A DNA stretch of 64,000 bases from Anastatus disparis (lineage: Eukaryota > Arthropoda > Insecta > Hymenoptera > Eupelmidae). Positions 46,401 through 60,399 of this stretch are shown here, in pieces. The DNA lies in the NCBI GenBank assembly GCA_017163975.1, contig JAFFSR010000221.1:1426001-1490000 (forward strand). The letters are read 5' to 3'. Within the stretch, counting starts at the first letter, position 1, and each line of letters opens with the position of its first letter. A model generated the notes under the pieces. It ran no database searches. It saw nothing but the letters and a program-made list of their open reading frames with translations, and had not been told where the DNA came from. The position numbers were made by a program, and so were the translations under genes.

Positions 46401-48704
46401 CGAGCTCATTGATTAAACTTTAGTTCTAGACGAGGCCAAAGTTTAAATACTCATTAAAAAAAGAAACCGGAAAATCTTCGAAGATAAAACCTAAAACAAT
46501 GGGCAAAAACAAAGGATTTTTCACATGACAAAACAAGTCGAAATACCTTAATTAAAATCATAGCTCTTAAAAACAAAACGGAACAAACTAAGGATGACAT
46601 CAAGAAAAAATAAAATAAAAGCATAAAGAACAAAATTTCCTGTTAAATGTTTGCCATCAACTTGCGAGCTTGGGAAAACTTATTTATATATATATATATG
46701 TATAAGTGCAAAAGAATGAGAGAAAGGAGTACACAAACGTAACGAACAAGAGATAAGAAAAATACGAATGGTAGAAAGGGAGTAATAGAGAAATTCTGCG
46801 CAGGCTCTAGAGTTATATAGTGCAAACGTGAAAAGGTAGGATTCTTCAATCGATTTCAAGAGATTTTCTCCCAACACTCTTATAAATTTAAAAAAAAAAA
46901 AAGAACGAAGAAGGAGAAGAAGAAGGAAATGCAACGAGTGTGAGGAATGACTTTTGGTCTCTACGTTTTATCCGTTTAGTTAACCTTTCTCACTTTAGGA
47001 TGTTTTTTAGCAAGACAGGATAGGGATGATAAAGCGATTCTTTAAAATTTTTTTAGTCCTATTTAATTGAGATTTAAATTTTTCCAGTTTGATTAATGTG
47101 TTTTGATTGATTAATTGGAATATTCAATGTTTCACGGAGAAAACTTATTTCAACAGTGTATAAACTGAAATATATTGGCATTTTAACAAAAATGTAAAAC
47201 AAATCATCTATGTAAATTTTGCTATTTTTATTTCTGTTTTACATTTTTCATAATTATATTTAAACTTGATTGATCAATAAAAATATATATGCATTCGAGA
47301 TAATAAACTTATAAATATGTAAATGAATAAAAGAAAAAAAAAACGAATAAATAAACTTTAGAATTATTCAGAATAAATATCTATGTCAATCCTGTCTGTA
47401 ATGTAGCTATTTAAATGTATATAACATGTTTACCTATAAACTACGTGTGTATCTTTTTAAACTATAAGTATATATGCACTGTAACTAACTTACTGATAAA
47501 TTTCCTCCTTTTTTATATAGTTTTATAGTTTTTCGAAAGAATATTTTTCGTTTTCTTTTTTTTTTTTAAGATTTTGTAATTTTTGCTTCAGATGTAAATT
47601 TATGGATGCAAAAACTTTTGATGAATATTAAATTTAATAATTTGAAAAAAAATTTTTCGATTTTACCAGCGAAGCGCTTGAATAGAATATATTACGAAAT
47701 ATTTCTAGCAATTTAAAGAGAAAAAAATAAGCAAGAACTTTTTTTTAAAGATGAAGAATAAAAAAGAGATGAACTATTTTTATGTAGCGAATTTTTATCT
47801 GACAAAATAGAATTTTGATTATATAATAATCATGGACTAAAGAGTAAAAATTACCAACCCTGAGCTCGGATATTGACAACTTCCTAACATCAATTGTAAT
47901 TATTTTAAAATAATGAAATGCGTATTTTAGAATTTTTTATAATTAGTCGTATTTTTTTAAATGTTTATGCATTTGTATTGAAAAACAAGATTTATAATTA
48001 AAAAAAAAAATCCTGGAACATGTGTTCCATTATTTTGATTACAAAATCATGTAATACAAAGTAATGAAACGCCGAGACCAAGGATCATGTTTTCCTTGTA
48101 AAATAAATAAAAAATGCATGAAACTCAAAAATAAAATAATTTTATTATTATTCTTATAAATCCATAACATATAAGTATCTAAATATAACATAAATATAAG
48201 TCAAAAGAAACATAACTATTACGAAAAATAATGTTGAATCACGCCAAAAAGTAAAATAAACAATTCACGGCTAATCTCAGAATCAAAACATAAAAAATTA
48301 TGAAACTTCAATTGTTATTCTATCTATTTAAAATTCATTGTCGAAAATTGTTTAAAATTTAATTAAAAAGCTGAGTTGAGATTCCATATTTAAAAAAACT
48401 TAGCATGTTAAAAATAAGATTAACATTTTGTTATTTTGATTAAACCCCATCATCTCCACTTGATACACCTTTACATCATAAATTCCACACATGCATCACT
48501 AAGGTATGTTCAACTAACAAAACGTTCTCTCTTTCTGCTCTCGTCCTCCCCTTAATCAAAAGCGTATATAACTCCCCCATATACCCTATAACCAAGAATA
48601 AGATCAAGACGCAAGCATGTAATCACAGCTCGAGTAAAGGATGGGGGCTGGGATAGAGAGAAAGGCAAAGGTGTCTTATAAGTCTGGCAGTGTACTTACA
48701 ATGA

Positions 48705-48739
48705 CTTTAACTACTGAAAATTCAATTCAGCTCGATTAG
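48705..48739. repeat. Shared motif, copy 1
   Basis: Contains ACTACTGAAAATTCAATTCA followed by GCTCGATTAG. It matches 55423-55458 except for a few bases. Read on the minus strand it resembles a branch point plus acceptor (CTAATC, then GAATTTTCAG), and a GTAAGT follows 14 nt later. Confidence 0.6.
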
Positions 48740-50368
48740 AGGCGTACCTTTAACCCCTCACGCTCTATGCTTTACACACACACACATAACGTATAGGAAG
48801 AGAACACAGGTTTCAAGCGTGATCGGCATTTTCAAGTACAAGACAAGGATTGTCGTCGTTAGGTAGACACGCAGACAACGGATTTCATTTTCTTTTTTCT
48901 TCTTTTTTATTTTATGTGTGGTTCTTTCTTCCTTTTTTTTTTGTTTTATCGAGGATGTCGGACCAGAGAAAGAAAAAGTTTTCGTGAACGAGTTCTTAAT
49001 GTTTCTTAGTCGATTTATAGCTATAGGATTTATAGTAGATTTTAAAAGATTGAGGCAATGATAAAGGCTGGATATTTCTTGTACATATTGATTTTCATTT
49101 TTTTTTTTCATGGATATATATTGGGAGTTGTTAATATTCAATACAGTAAACATACATAAAAAAAAACTTTCTGCACTTGTGAATTTCAACAAGTGCATCG
49201 ATGAGAAACAAAAAAAAAATACAAAACTTGCTTTAGAATATTTTTTGACTTTCAATTTTTCATTTTTACCAATACGGAAAATTTATTGTTACAGGTGCAA
49301 TAAATAAAAAGAAAAATTCTACATTTTACAGCGATAAATTAAAAAGTTACGAATTTCGTTTTTATTTGACAACAGATTTAATACTCACAATTAAAATTCA
49401 CCAATTTTTACCTATCATTTCATTGTTTCAGCTTTTATGCCATTTTAGTAATTTATGTTTCGGTTGAGCGAAAACAAATTGCCGTTATTAACCATTTATT
49501 TGGCGTGGATCACTAAAATCATCTAAAATAATATTCCATTTTTCGAAAACAACAATTTCATATTTAATTTTAATTAATTTATCGTGACTTAAATTTTTGT
49601 AATAACCATTTTAATTTTTTGAAATTTAATTATTTCGTATTTAACATTCAGACTCCATGTTTTTAAATTGTTTTAAATAAGCACACATACGTATGCATTT
49701 TTTATTTTTTTATTCTCTTGAATCGAAATTTTATATTTTCTGATTCTAATAAGGATTTTATGTTATGCTAAAACAAAATTTAAGTTAATAAAATTAATGC
49801 AACTAAACAATATTTGATATCTTAAAATTGACATAAAACGTTGCGAAAATAATATTATATAACCAATAAATATAGTCAAAACAATTTTCAATGTAAAAAT
49901 TAAGTATGCGCAGATAAGGTATTGATAATAAATGAAAAATATAGAAGTTCACGATCCAGATAAAGTTACGTAATATTTTGTTTCTATTATAATAAGAAAA
50001 TTTTAAATAATTTATGTATTGATTTTTGTAAATTGAAATTTCAATAAAGTTTATATTGCGAAAGTTACATGATACGACAATACTTATTATTTTGATTTGA
50101 ACTTTTGATTAAATCAATGACAATGAAAAATTTAAAATTAATTTTTTTCATGGATGGTTATTTAAAAAATATAAGAAAAACTTTTCTAGTTTCTTTCCTT
50201 GCAAATATTATTAATAAAGACGTAAAAGTTGTATTTTTCATATTTATAATTAGCACATATCAATTTTATTGTTCTTATGATTTCATTAAATTGTTACATG
50301 CAACCAGTCAAAAAAAAAAACCTTATCACGTAAAATAAATTTAGCTGATGAAATGACGATTATTAACC

Positions 50369-50566
50369 TTTTTTTATATTTAATATCGCTGCATTTATGC
50401 TACCATTATGATGCTAATTAGCGATGGAGGTTTCTCAGTGTGTATTGTGAACAAAGCACATGTAAAGTACAGTGGTGCTTGTATCAATCGATCGCGAGCG
50501 GGATTCGAACTCGAGACCTCGAGATTACGAATCCATTGCTCTACTGAGTGAGCCATTGACGACCTC
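50369..50566 (-). mobile_element. tRNA-derived SINE copy
   Basis: Full-length minus copy with a T run, a TTTAATATCGCTGCATTTAT end, GCTAATTAGCGATGGAG, GAACAAAGCACATG, the B-box complement GGGATTCGAACTCGAG, and GAGCCATTGACGACC. Confidence 0.9.
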
Positions 50567-50569
50567 AGT

Positions 50570-53150
50570 ATTACTTACTTCAATAATTTTTTATTAACTT
50601 TTCATTTTTATAAGCTTTAACCTATATTTTTGAAATTAAATAGCTTCTGACACTTTTAACTTATTGTCTATTCTGTATGTTATATAATGTTAACAATACT
50701 ATACTATATTCGAAACTATTCGGTAAGATTGTTAAAATATTAGCAGACTATCTGTATGCTAATATACTAACAATCCTATTTTATGTTTCAAACTTTGTAA
50801 AAGATGGAAAATTTGGTGGTCGATTATAATAGTAAGTACGTATAATCACATTAAATATTTATTATATTATGAAAAAATAATCTTTTGACTTTCGCAAAAT
50901 AAATAAATCATTTTTTCTTGAAGATATTTGTAGATTGTGTTTGAAAAAGATGCGATTAAAGTTGGCAAATAATAATAAATTACTAATATTTTATAGAAAA
51001 AATAAAAGATGCACATTAGTAACATTACTGTAAGAGAAACAACACTATGACTTCTCTCTATTATTTGTATTGAATTCAACGTAAATTAATGATATAAATT
51101 ATTCAATGTTTTTTAGTTAATAAAAATATTAAGACAATACTGTATAGTATGAATTATTTTCATTAAGTAATAAATTTAAAGAAATAAATTCAATATAGAA
51201 CTTTATCTCTATAACTAATTTTCGTAAAAATTCGTTTTATTTCCATTTCTTTTAAATTTCAAATTACTCAATGGAATGAAGTTACAGCCAATTTCTTTGA
51301 AAATTTTCACTAAATATTTTTAGTTTTATTACAAATACTTTTACCAAACATGTGTCGATAAAGATTGAAGTTAACAAATAAATTGATATTTCATAAAGGA
51401 TATACAATAGTTTTTATTTTCAAAATTCAGTTTTTATTTGAAAAATCAGAAAATATTATTTTCATTTCTAAAAGTACGTGAAAAAGAAAAGTTTTCAACC
51501 ATAATTAATTTCATCGTACGAAGCACAGCATCCAATAATTCTTTTTCAGCGCTTTAAGAGCTGCGTTTAGAGCTAAATAAGTGACTTTACACCCCTTTTT
51601 ACGGTAGATTTACCTTTATTTTTTACGGCATAATCTAATGTTTATGGTGGGATTTGACCAAAAGTGCAATAATTTCAAAAAAAATATAAAAATTTCATTG
51701 TTTCATCCTCTTGATGCTTCACGACTGATATTCATTAATTATCCGTAAAACCAATTTAATTCTGCAAACTGATTGCGCTTATATATACGTCATAGAATTC
51801 ACATTGAAAATTAAATATCCTCTCCAAGTACTACGTACTCCCAAAAACACGAGACTGACGTTTATTCCCATATAGTTTCGTAACTACACTTCACGTGCAT
51901 GCTCAATATACATGTATAATTTTAAAATATATATACGCTTCTAAAATATCAAGTATATTTAGAATGCATAAATGAAAACTTCAATAAATTATTAAAAACA
52001 AAACGAGGGTATGCGCATTCGAATGATCCTGTAGAACAATAAACTTTTATTAAAGTTGCAGGTATATTAATTTCGCCATTATGATGAAAAATAGAAACCT
52101 CTTAGAAAAAGGGGGCACGGGCGGATTCTTTTGTTATTAAATATTCAAAATATGTTTTCATGTAACTCGATATGTACGCCGTTGAAGCAACGAACTTCAG
52201 TATTTGTTCTTGACGTTGATGAAATTTCTCGGAAAGTTAATTTCAATTTTCTTATTCATGTAAGTAATACGCGCCGAGTGAAATAATTACCAGCTTTAGA
52301 AATTGACCCTGCTAATGAAAAATTAATTAAACGTTGAAATATCAATGGAAAAATAAGAATGCGAAAATTGAAAAATCATTTGTTTTTATTTTAATTAGAA
52401 ATATGAATTTGGATTATATTACAGTTCTATTATTATATTACAACGGTTAACAAAGGTATTTTGATTAAACTAATCTAAACTGCGAAGTTAGTTTTGGATT
52501 CCAACAATTCAAGCGTTCTCCATACTCATCAAAGAAAACTAATAAAAGTGAATTCGAAATTCTAGAAATCCTTTTAATTAAATTTTTTCAAAATATTTTT
52601 TTTCTATTTTCAATTTTATTATTTGAATTTAATATTGTTAAATATTATTGAAATTCTAATATTTTATCGTTTAAAACAATGCAATTTTTTAAAATGCTGA
52701 TATTTCACTATATTAACTTTTAATAAATATTTAACTTTTATTGATAGTAAAAATATATTAATTCTTCAATAAAAATGGAAAATAGGTCAAAGTTTAATTG
52801 ATTTAATAAAATATCCTTATAGTGGAAGTTCATGTTAAGCAATAAAAATAAAAAAATTTCAATTGCCGAACGCATTATATTAAATTATTATTAATATTAA
52901 TCGATATTATAACTCTTGGTGAATTTTTAGCTTGACGTTTAGATTGTCAATAAAAAAACTGATGATCAAAATACACTAATTATCGACTTTGTTGCTACTG
53001 TTTTAAACTAAATAAAACAAATGTCAAATTTTACTGAAAATCGTTGTAATTTAAAAGCATTTTTATTTAAAATTTTGAAAAATTATTGAATTTATTAAAT
53101 ATAATTTTATTGCAAGAAAATATTATATTCAATAATGAATCAAAAAAATA
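50570..53150. other. Stretch without a supported gene
   Basis: AT-rich with no supported gene. A plus-strand ATG at about 52219 opens a short hydrophobic frame (MKFLGKLISIFLF) ending at a GTAAGT, but no phase-compatible second exon was found. Confidence 0.5.
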
Positions 53151-53157
53151 TTAAAAG

Positions 53158-53254
53158 CTCTGGTAGAAATTTAACCATTTGTTGGCCAAAAAATGGTTAA
53201 TTCTCTAAAATTAACTAGTTTTTGGTCAATGGATGGTTAAAATTCTACCAGGAA
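53158..53254. mobile_element. MITE-like palindrome, copy 2 of the 11.4-kb family
   Basis: The left arm CTGGTAGAAATTTAACCATT and the reverse complement of the right arm, CTGGTAGAATTTTAACCATC, pair. Both continue into TTGGCCAAAAA / TTGACCAAAAA. The terminal TAGAAAATTGACCAT-like core resembles the element at 11400-11549. Confidence 0.65.
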
Positions 53255-55422
53255 GGATTGAAAAATTATTCAGAAAAGAATAAATATAAAATTTTTATGA
53301 ATGTGATTATGCAAAATTAAAAGTTTATTAATTTACAAATGTTCAAAAAATGTTCGTTCTTAACTTGTACCGCATTTTTTTTTCTTCCAATAAAATTATT
53401 CGATATAAGATACAATTTTTCTTTTGAATAATAATGAAATAATAATACGTACCATGATACTGATGCCAACGCGACTTCATTCTGACTTTTTTATATGTAT
53501 TATGTAAAAGTATTTTAAAGTTTTGCGAACACTCGTGACCCGTAAACCTTGATATTCTTCTTATTTAAACTTAAAAACTAGTTTTTTTTTTTCGAAAAAT
53601 TCCAAGGTCTTTGTAAAACGTATTTCTTAACCATAAAATAAAGAAGCAATTTAAATTTTAAATTAAACTCTCTTTTTATTTTAAAATTATCGATCTAAAA
53701 ATAAAAGAAGAGAAAAAATGAAATGTTCAATAGTTTTTTTACAATAATTACATATTTTGATATCGAATCTCTTTCGCGAATATGTTTCAAGTATACTTTT
53801 CCATTTCTTTCTTTCTTTTTATGAATTTCCTCTTCATTTCTCTCTTTTTCTCCTTATTTTTATCTAACTATGAACCGCACTCTAGAGCCATGGTATAGTC
53901 GTGTCAAAGAAGCCCTTATGATACTCGTTGATCCGTGTGGACTTTACTTCGATGAATCAAAGGAATTGAAGTTAAAAGTACTTACGCAAGGCTTACTTTT
54001 TACGCCTACTCTCAGCTACTCGATTCCTTTTTTTTTCCTCTCCTTTTCTCCTTCCATTTTTTTTTTTTTTTTGTACTTTCTTCTTAGTTTATGCTTTGTT
54101 GGACAAAGGATGAAAAGCATCGAGACGTGAACTTTTGATATTTAAAGTATAATACTAAAGTGGCTTGTTGATTACTCGTTATAGGCATGGAGAAGGATAT
54201 TAAAATCTGATAAAAGATAAAATATAAAGAAGAAAAAAAGTATACTTTGGATATCGAGTTATATTTCTTTTTTATTGTGACAGTGATAAAAATCTGTTGA
54301 ACTGATAGTTAAGAGGCTTCTTATGCAAAGGGCTGTAATTTTTTTAGGTACTGCGCAGAGGCTTTTTATACTTGCGTTAAAATAAGTAATAATACAGGTT
54401 GAAATTGACAAATATTGGAATTTTCATAAAGAACTTACAAAGATATTGGTGTTAAGTTGATTTTAAAATGGGAGTTGTAAATTCTTTTATTTTGTGAAAT
54501 ATTGAAATTTGCAATTTTCAATTTTACTTTAACATCGATTTTCAAAATTTTGATGGAAAGTTTTTCTAGAGTCTTTAGAGTCTAAATACGAATTTATAAC
54601 TTACTGTTTATCCAATCAAAAAAAAAATTTATGAACTAATAATTTTTTATATAGTACTTAAATAAGTTTAGATTTTCAAAAGTCATTTTTTTACACTTAC
54701 TTTGTTATCAAACGATTCTGACATTTTATAATGACAGTTTTATCTTCATAGAATAAAAAATTTTTAAATAAATAAAACCTTTGAACCACACTTTTGTATT
54801 GTTATATTAAACAATTGAAATTCTTATTTGCAACAGACTTTGTTTCGGTTAAACAAAATTAAAATTTTTCAAAAATCGTAACTATTTATTCTTTAATTAA
54901 AAAAATCTTTTAGACTGCATTTCTTCTTATTTAGGTGCATTAAAAGCTAAATAAATGTAATAAATAAAAATAAATGTAGAATAAATAAACGTATTTACTT
55001 AATTGTACAAACAAAGTTTATAACAGTGAATTTTATCAAATTACTACTGTTGCGCTTTCTCAAATTGCACAGTCGACATTTCAAACCAAGCATCCTTTTG
55101 TTATCCTTTGCCGTATAACGTCATTTAATTAACGAAGACTCCGTAGTCAAATACTTTGAAACCTACCACGCGCATACACAGACACATACACAAATCCTCA
55201 TATTTAAATTTTGTACGTGTGAGCGTGTATGTGCGATGACGATACATAGGCTTATATGTTTATATATATACGTTAAATACAAAAGACAGTCAATCAAGAA
55301 GGAAGTGAATATACATGTATATTGTAAAATCTCAATGACATGAGTTATATGCGTACCCCCGCAAGATAAAGTAAAACAAACGTGAAGCAAGGAGAGAGGA
55401 ACCAAAGTCTCGTTGTATAGCG

Positions 55423-55458
55423 ACTTAAACTACTGAAAATTCAATTCAACCCGATTAG
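55423..55458. repeat. Shared motif, copy 2
   Basis: Matches 48705-48739: ACTACTGAAAATTCAATTCA, then ACCCGATTAG. Both copies lie close to CA/TA-rich simple sequence. Confidence 0.6.
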
Positions 55459-58132
55459 CGTGAAGCCGCAAGGCTAAAACATTTCTGAATACACATCTGT
55501 ATATGTATATATTTATATATAGAAAATATATACATATACACGCATACACACCTTGCAGGCTTGATTAGCATTCATAGAAGAGATTCGAAACACAATTGTT
55601 ATGCACGGTCAAAGGACAAACATTGCTTTGGGGATTTGTCGAAACTTTTCTTTTTGTCTCCTGTTTCCTTTGTTATTTTTCTTCGACTCGGATTATCAAT
55701 GATCTTGTTTTGTTTAAATATTTAAAAATTAAACGCGTATATACAAAAGCTTCGAATACAATAATTCTATAAATTTTAACGATGATAATATTAAAAATTT
55801 CGAGATCCTTTAGGATACGTGCTTGAAAAGTTGTATTACATGCAATTTCATAATTTATGGAGATTTCGAATTAAATATTCATGCAAAGTTAGGGCGCAAG
55901 TTTCTTGGGGAAACTTTCTCAAAAAGAATGTAAATTGATTTCCATCCTTAATAATAACCGAGGAAACTTTTCTTTATGCATCACACCTTAAATTTTTAGC
56001 TGTGTATTTGCAGAAACTTTTGTACAACACATAAAATATTCTTACGTCTCGTCGTATTATTCACACCGACATTATCAATTGTGTATGTAATTGTCTGGAA
56101 TATTTGGTAAGATTTTAGTTGTGAATGTATAAATAAAAACCATCTGATGATAAATTTTTTAAAATGTTATAGGAAAGATATATTCGTTCACAGTGTGAAG
56201 TGTATTTGCAAGATTAATCAAATAACGAAAACAATAAGCGACACTGGAAATAGAATGTTAAGCGATTTAATAATTTACAATTGAAATTAAGTTTGATATT
56301 TGTAGAACAATTTCATTTACATATTTTATCACTCTGAACATTTCAGTTGTTTTCGTTATTTCTTTTTTTTCTTCTTCTTCTTCTCTCTTTTTTTTATTAT
56401 TCTCTTATCTGCACGGGAGGAAGTACACTTAACTTAATGAATTTACACGGGACTTTAACTTTCAACTTAATCCATCTATTACATATAGAAAAATTACATT
56501 AAAAAAACATTAAATTGATTAAAATAAACTTTTAAGATGAAAAAAAAATGTGTATACAACAAATTAAGAAATTTTTACCATTGTAACGTTTTCGTGCATC
56601 TTGAAAGTTGTAAAAAATACGCGTATGTATTGTTATCAAATATTTTAAATCCTTTAGAATATAGAAATTCTTTTTTCGTTTCATATTTATTTTATTCTAG
56701 TCCGTTGTTTCGCTGCACATTTTTAATCCTCAAAAATAAACCAAGTCTGACTTTTCTTTATTCTTTTTTAAGATAAAATAGAAAAAAAAAAATATATTCT
56801 TTGACCTTTTTTTTTTAGTTTAGAAAATTCAACTTTTTCCGTTTCCTGAGTCTAAGCTATATCCCTTTTCAAAAAGAAGAAAAAAAAATGTATACACAAA
56901 AAAGAGTAACGCTGAAATGGCTTACATTGAAATTGAGGCCAGGGAAAAGTTGCTTCAGCAAAAATTTTCTGTAATTGTTTTTACGTTATTGCGAAATGCA
57001 ATAATCATTGTTCCTCGGAGTTAATACGAAAGTTATTTTCTAAATTCTTTTTCTATTGCACTCTTTGTTACATTAAGTGCAAGTATATACGTACGTTTGT
57101 ATATCGAACTGTTTTTTTTTTTTTTTTTACTTTTTCAAAGCGACAAGTAAAAAAGTATTGAAATTGACTTACAAAATTTAATAAAACTCAAATTTAAAAA
57201 TTTTATATTAATTTTTATGCTTATTTTTTTTATCGAACTTTTTTCAAGTTAATTGAAAAGATAAATATTAATGAAAGTTAATTAAATGATAAAAAATGAA
57301 AATAAACTATATGACCACGATTATTTTTCAATCGACTGCGACGATTGGCATCCGACAAATTCATAAAATATTACTTTCGAAGGTAAATATTTAACGTTTT
57401 AGAAATCAAACAATACAATGCTCGTATTGAACGAGAGTAAAACAATTTCCAGCATATGTTTCGCTCTCTATATTCCCCATTCATATTTACACGTAAACAC
57501 GAAATCGTGCAAGCGCATTTGAAACTAAACTTTCCAAAGTGAGAGAGGTCAGCTTAAAGAACAAAATAATTATATGTAAAAAAAGAAAGAAAAGAATAGG
57601 AAAAAAAAAAAAAAAACCATTTGGTCGAAACGAGGATTATACCCATGCTACCCTCCGCGCACCCCCGAAAACTTTTGCTTGTAATCCTAAAGGATTTTAA
57701 AGCTTGAATTTGCCATTCATATATGTGCATAGAATTGTTTAGACTAAAACGTAATCCTATCTTGACGCTTTTTAGCTCCTTTTTTTTCTCTCTCTATTTT
57801 TTTGTCCTTAAACTAAAAGAAAATCTTCAAGATAGAAATTGCATTTGCCGCGTTTTCTTTTATACGCCATTTTATTTATTTATCTGAAAGTTAATGGTTA
57901 GTGGATTTATAAGAATTCGAAGGGACATGCTCGAAGTGATTTAAGATTTTTTTTTTTTTTTTGTAATGAAAGATGAATTACGCGTCGAAAGACTAAATTT
58001 GTTACGAGTTTTAAACGCAAGGTAAATAAAATAGAATTAAAAATTCATTTTAATCTCCGAGAGAAAATAAAAAATTTCATTTTATTACTTAAAATTAAAA
58101 TTTTTTACTTACTCTTTCAAAATGATATATAT

Positions 58133-58212
58133 TCACTCTAAAAAAAGTGATTATGTTTGATTCACAAAGTAGAGTGAAAATTCCATCCTGAAAAAGTGAA
58201 ATTTCACTCTAA
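58133..58212. repeat. Small palindromic repeat built on TTCACTCTA
   Basis: TTCACTCTA occurs near 58133 and 58204, and the complement TAGAGTGAA at 58170; the arms TAGAGTGAAAATT and AAATTTCACTCTA can pair. It may be a tiny MITE. Confidence 0.55.
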
Positions 58213-60195
58213 CAAATTTAGCTCGTACATTTATATAAAAATGTATTCGCGTGTTTTTTTTTTCATTTTATTCAAAAATTTTAAACTATATTTACACATA
58301 AAGCATTTTTCTTATATAACAAAAAAAATATAAACAACAAAATATGATAAAACAGGAAAATTAATAGCGCGACATTATTTTCATTTCATTTTTTTTTGTA
58401 ACATTATAAGAGTAATCTAACAAATAAAAAATGACTTTTGAAACCAGCGTATAATATAACAATCAATTTTTAAATAATTGCCGAGGCACTGAACAGCCCT
58501 AGCAAACAAAATTTCAAACATGCGTTTATACATATAACAAACAAAATGCATCCACTTTACGGTTATTTGTGAGCGTACACGAGAAAAAAAAAGCTTGTTG
58601 GAAAATTGAATTTCGGATTACAGATTTTATAGCTAATAACTAACGAAATATGAAGCTTAACTTCTATTTATATCGGTGTACTTTGTTGTTTTTTTTTAAA
58701 TAAAGTTTACTCATTGTTGGGATTATTCATAATAACTAATTAATATTTTGGTATTGTAGAGATAAATGTTACCATTTTTGCTGTTTAGTATTTTTATGAA
58801 ATCTGCGATAAAATTAATTTGCAGATGGATTTTGTAAAAAATAAGCACAAACAAAAACTGAATGTAATGTTTCAAACAAAATTCAATTTAACAATCGATC
58901 TTAAAATTTCATCCTCATAATTTACGCAATACACGATTAGCTATTCCTCCATTTAATTTCAATTTCGCCCGAAAATTTCACCGTTCCAATGTCAGCTAAT
59001 AAGTCAACCATTTTCCAACTCCTAAATGTAACAAAGCATTTTCGACCCCTCGCAAAATGGAATCTATCTTAATTTACGATTTCGTTTTCTCAAGATCTCA
59101 ATCAATTTAACAAAAAGAAGAAGAAGGAAAAAAAAGCATAAAAGATTTTTCCAATCCACCCCCAAAGCTTGCGAGCGCATATTGTCTGTCATTTTTATTA
59201 GGTATAATCAATTAGACGAATTTTTTTCTTTCTTTCTCTATTTCTTCTATTTTTTTTTTTTTTTTTTAAGTTTTGAAACGATAGAAAGAGAAAGCGGTAA
59301 CTTTAAGCATAGAATCTTAAACGAAACGCCGCTTACAGAAGGTAAAAGATGGAGGAAAAAGGATTTACTGTCGACCGTTCTTCACTCGATTGTAAGCTCT
59401 CGCTTGTGCTTCCACCTTAACCCTTTCTCTCTCTCTCTCTCTCTTTTTCTCTTATTATTCTTTCGTTTCTGAGCTTTATCTTTTCTCTTGTTACTCGTTT
59501 ATTTTTTCCTTCATTCTTTCTTAATGCCTTTCGAACTTTCTTTGTTTTTCCTTTTGTCTTTGTATACTCCTGTTCTAAATTCAAATAAGGATTTCTTTTT
59601 TATTGCTAAATCATTGTAATAGAAATATTTTCTTTTTGTTTTGGGTAATTTTTTTATCTATTGATTTATTTCGTATGCTTGAATTTTCATTAATCTTTAA
59701 TGTATATTAAATGTGATAGTTTTATAATTGATTAGAATATTTTTTTCAAGTTGGTATTTAAATAAAACATTTTAAATAAATGTGAACCGTTTTTTATTAA
59801 TAAATATTATCTAAAATTAAATGACTGCATAAAAATTAATATGTTACGTTGAATGTGCAAACAGTTAATTATTTAAAAAATCGCAATTGTTAAAATAACA
59901 AATTAATTTAAACAATTGTTAATTTAAAACATATTTTAAACTTTAGTAATCTCAGACGATACGTATAAAATTGTAATTGGATTTTAAACCTCCAACAGTC
60001 GTTTAAACCTATATCGAAGTCATTTTTTAAACTTAACCGTAGTCCGTAGATTTATTATTTGATAAAAAGCTTTATATACGTTACTCCAAATTATTTAATT
60101 AGTTTAATGTAAAAGAAAGAAGATATAATTTTTTATTTACATTCTTTTACGAAATTCGGCAATAAATTCTTACGAAAATTTATAACTGATCGAGG

Positions 60196-60397
60196 AGGTC
60201 GTCAGTGGCTCAGTCGGTAGAGCGATGGATTAGTAAACTACGAGGTGTCCCGAGTTCGAATCCCGCTCTCGGCTAATTTACACAAGTACCACTGTTACAT
60301 CTGCTTTGTTCACAAACACACTGATGACCTGCGTCGCTAATTAGCATCAAAATGATATAAAAAATACAGCAACGTTAAATAAAATAGAAAAAAAAAG
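60196..60397 (+). mobile_element. tRNA-derived SINE copy
   Basis: Full-length plus copy: GTCGTCAGTGGCTCAGTCGG, the B box GAGTTCGAATCCCGC, CTTTGTTCACAAACAC, GTCGCTAATTAGC, AACGTTAAAT and an A tail. Confidence 0.9.
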
Positions 60398-60399
60398 TT

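Larger units (their letters stand above)
41413..50360. other. Long stretch without a supported gene
   Basis: AT-rich with scattered GC-richer patches. Items seen are a 20-bp direct repeat (TTATAATCACATATTAATAG, near 41838 and 41862), a perfect 14-bp hairpin at 43436-43471, an inverted ATATTCCGTA at 45801 and 45827, and a motif at 48705-48739 shared with 55423-55458. The longest frames (for example 48758-49255 minus) are low-complexity and unsupported. Confidence 0.55.
53255..60190. other. Long stretch without a supported gene
   Basis: AT-rich with long pyrimidine and purine tracts, T runs (for example about 57111-57128) and a CT run (59426-59453). The GC-richer segment 53870-54000 opens with MNRTLEPWYSRVKEAL, but the frame runs into Phe-rich T tracts and has no splice or family support. 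The second copy of the shared motif is at 55423-55458 and a small palindrome at 58133-58212. Confidence 0.5.

Noticed and set aside
48758..49255. 165-codon minus open frame
   Set aside because: Lys/Ser/Phe-rich low-complexity translation over purine and pyrimidine tracts, without domain or splice support.
52219..52300. Hydrophobic first exon MKFLGKLISIFLF before GTAAGT
   Set aside because: The nearest acceptor would give an intron of only about 35 bp and the wrong phase; no other partner was found.
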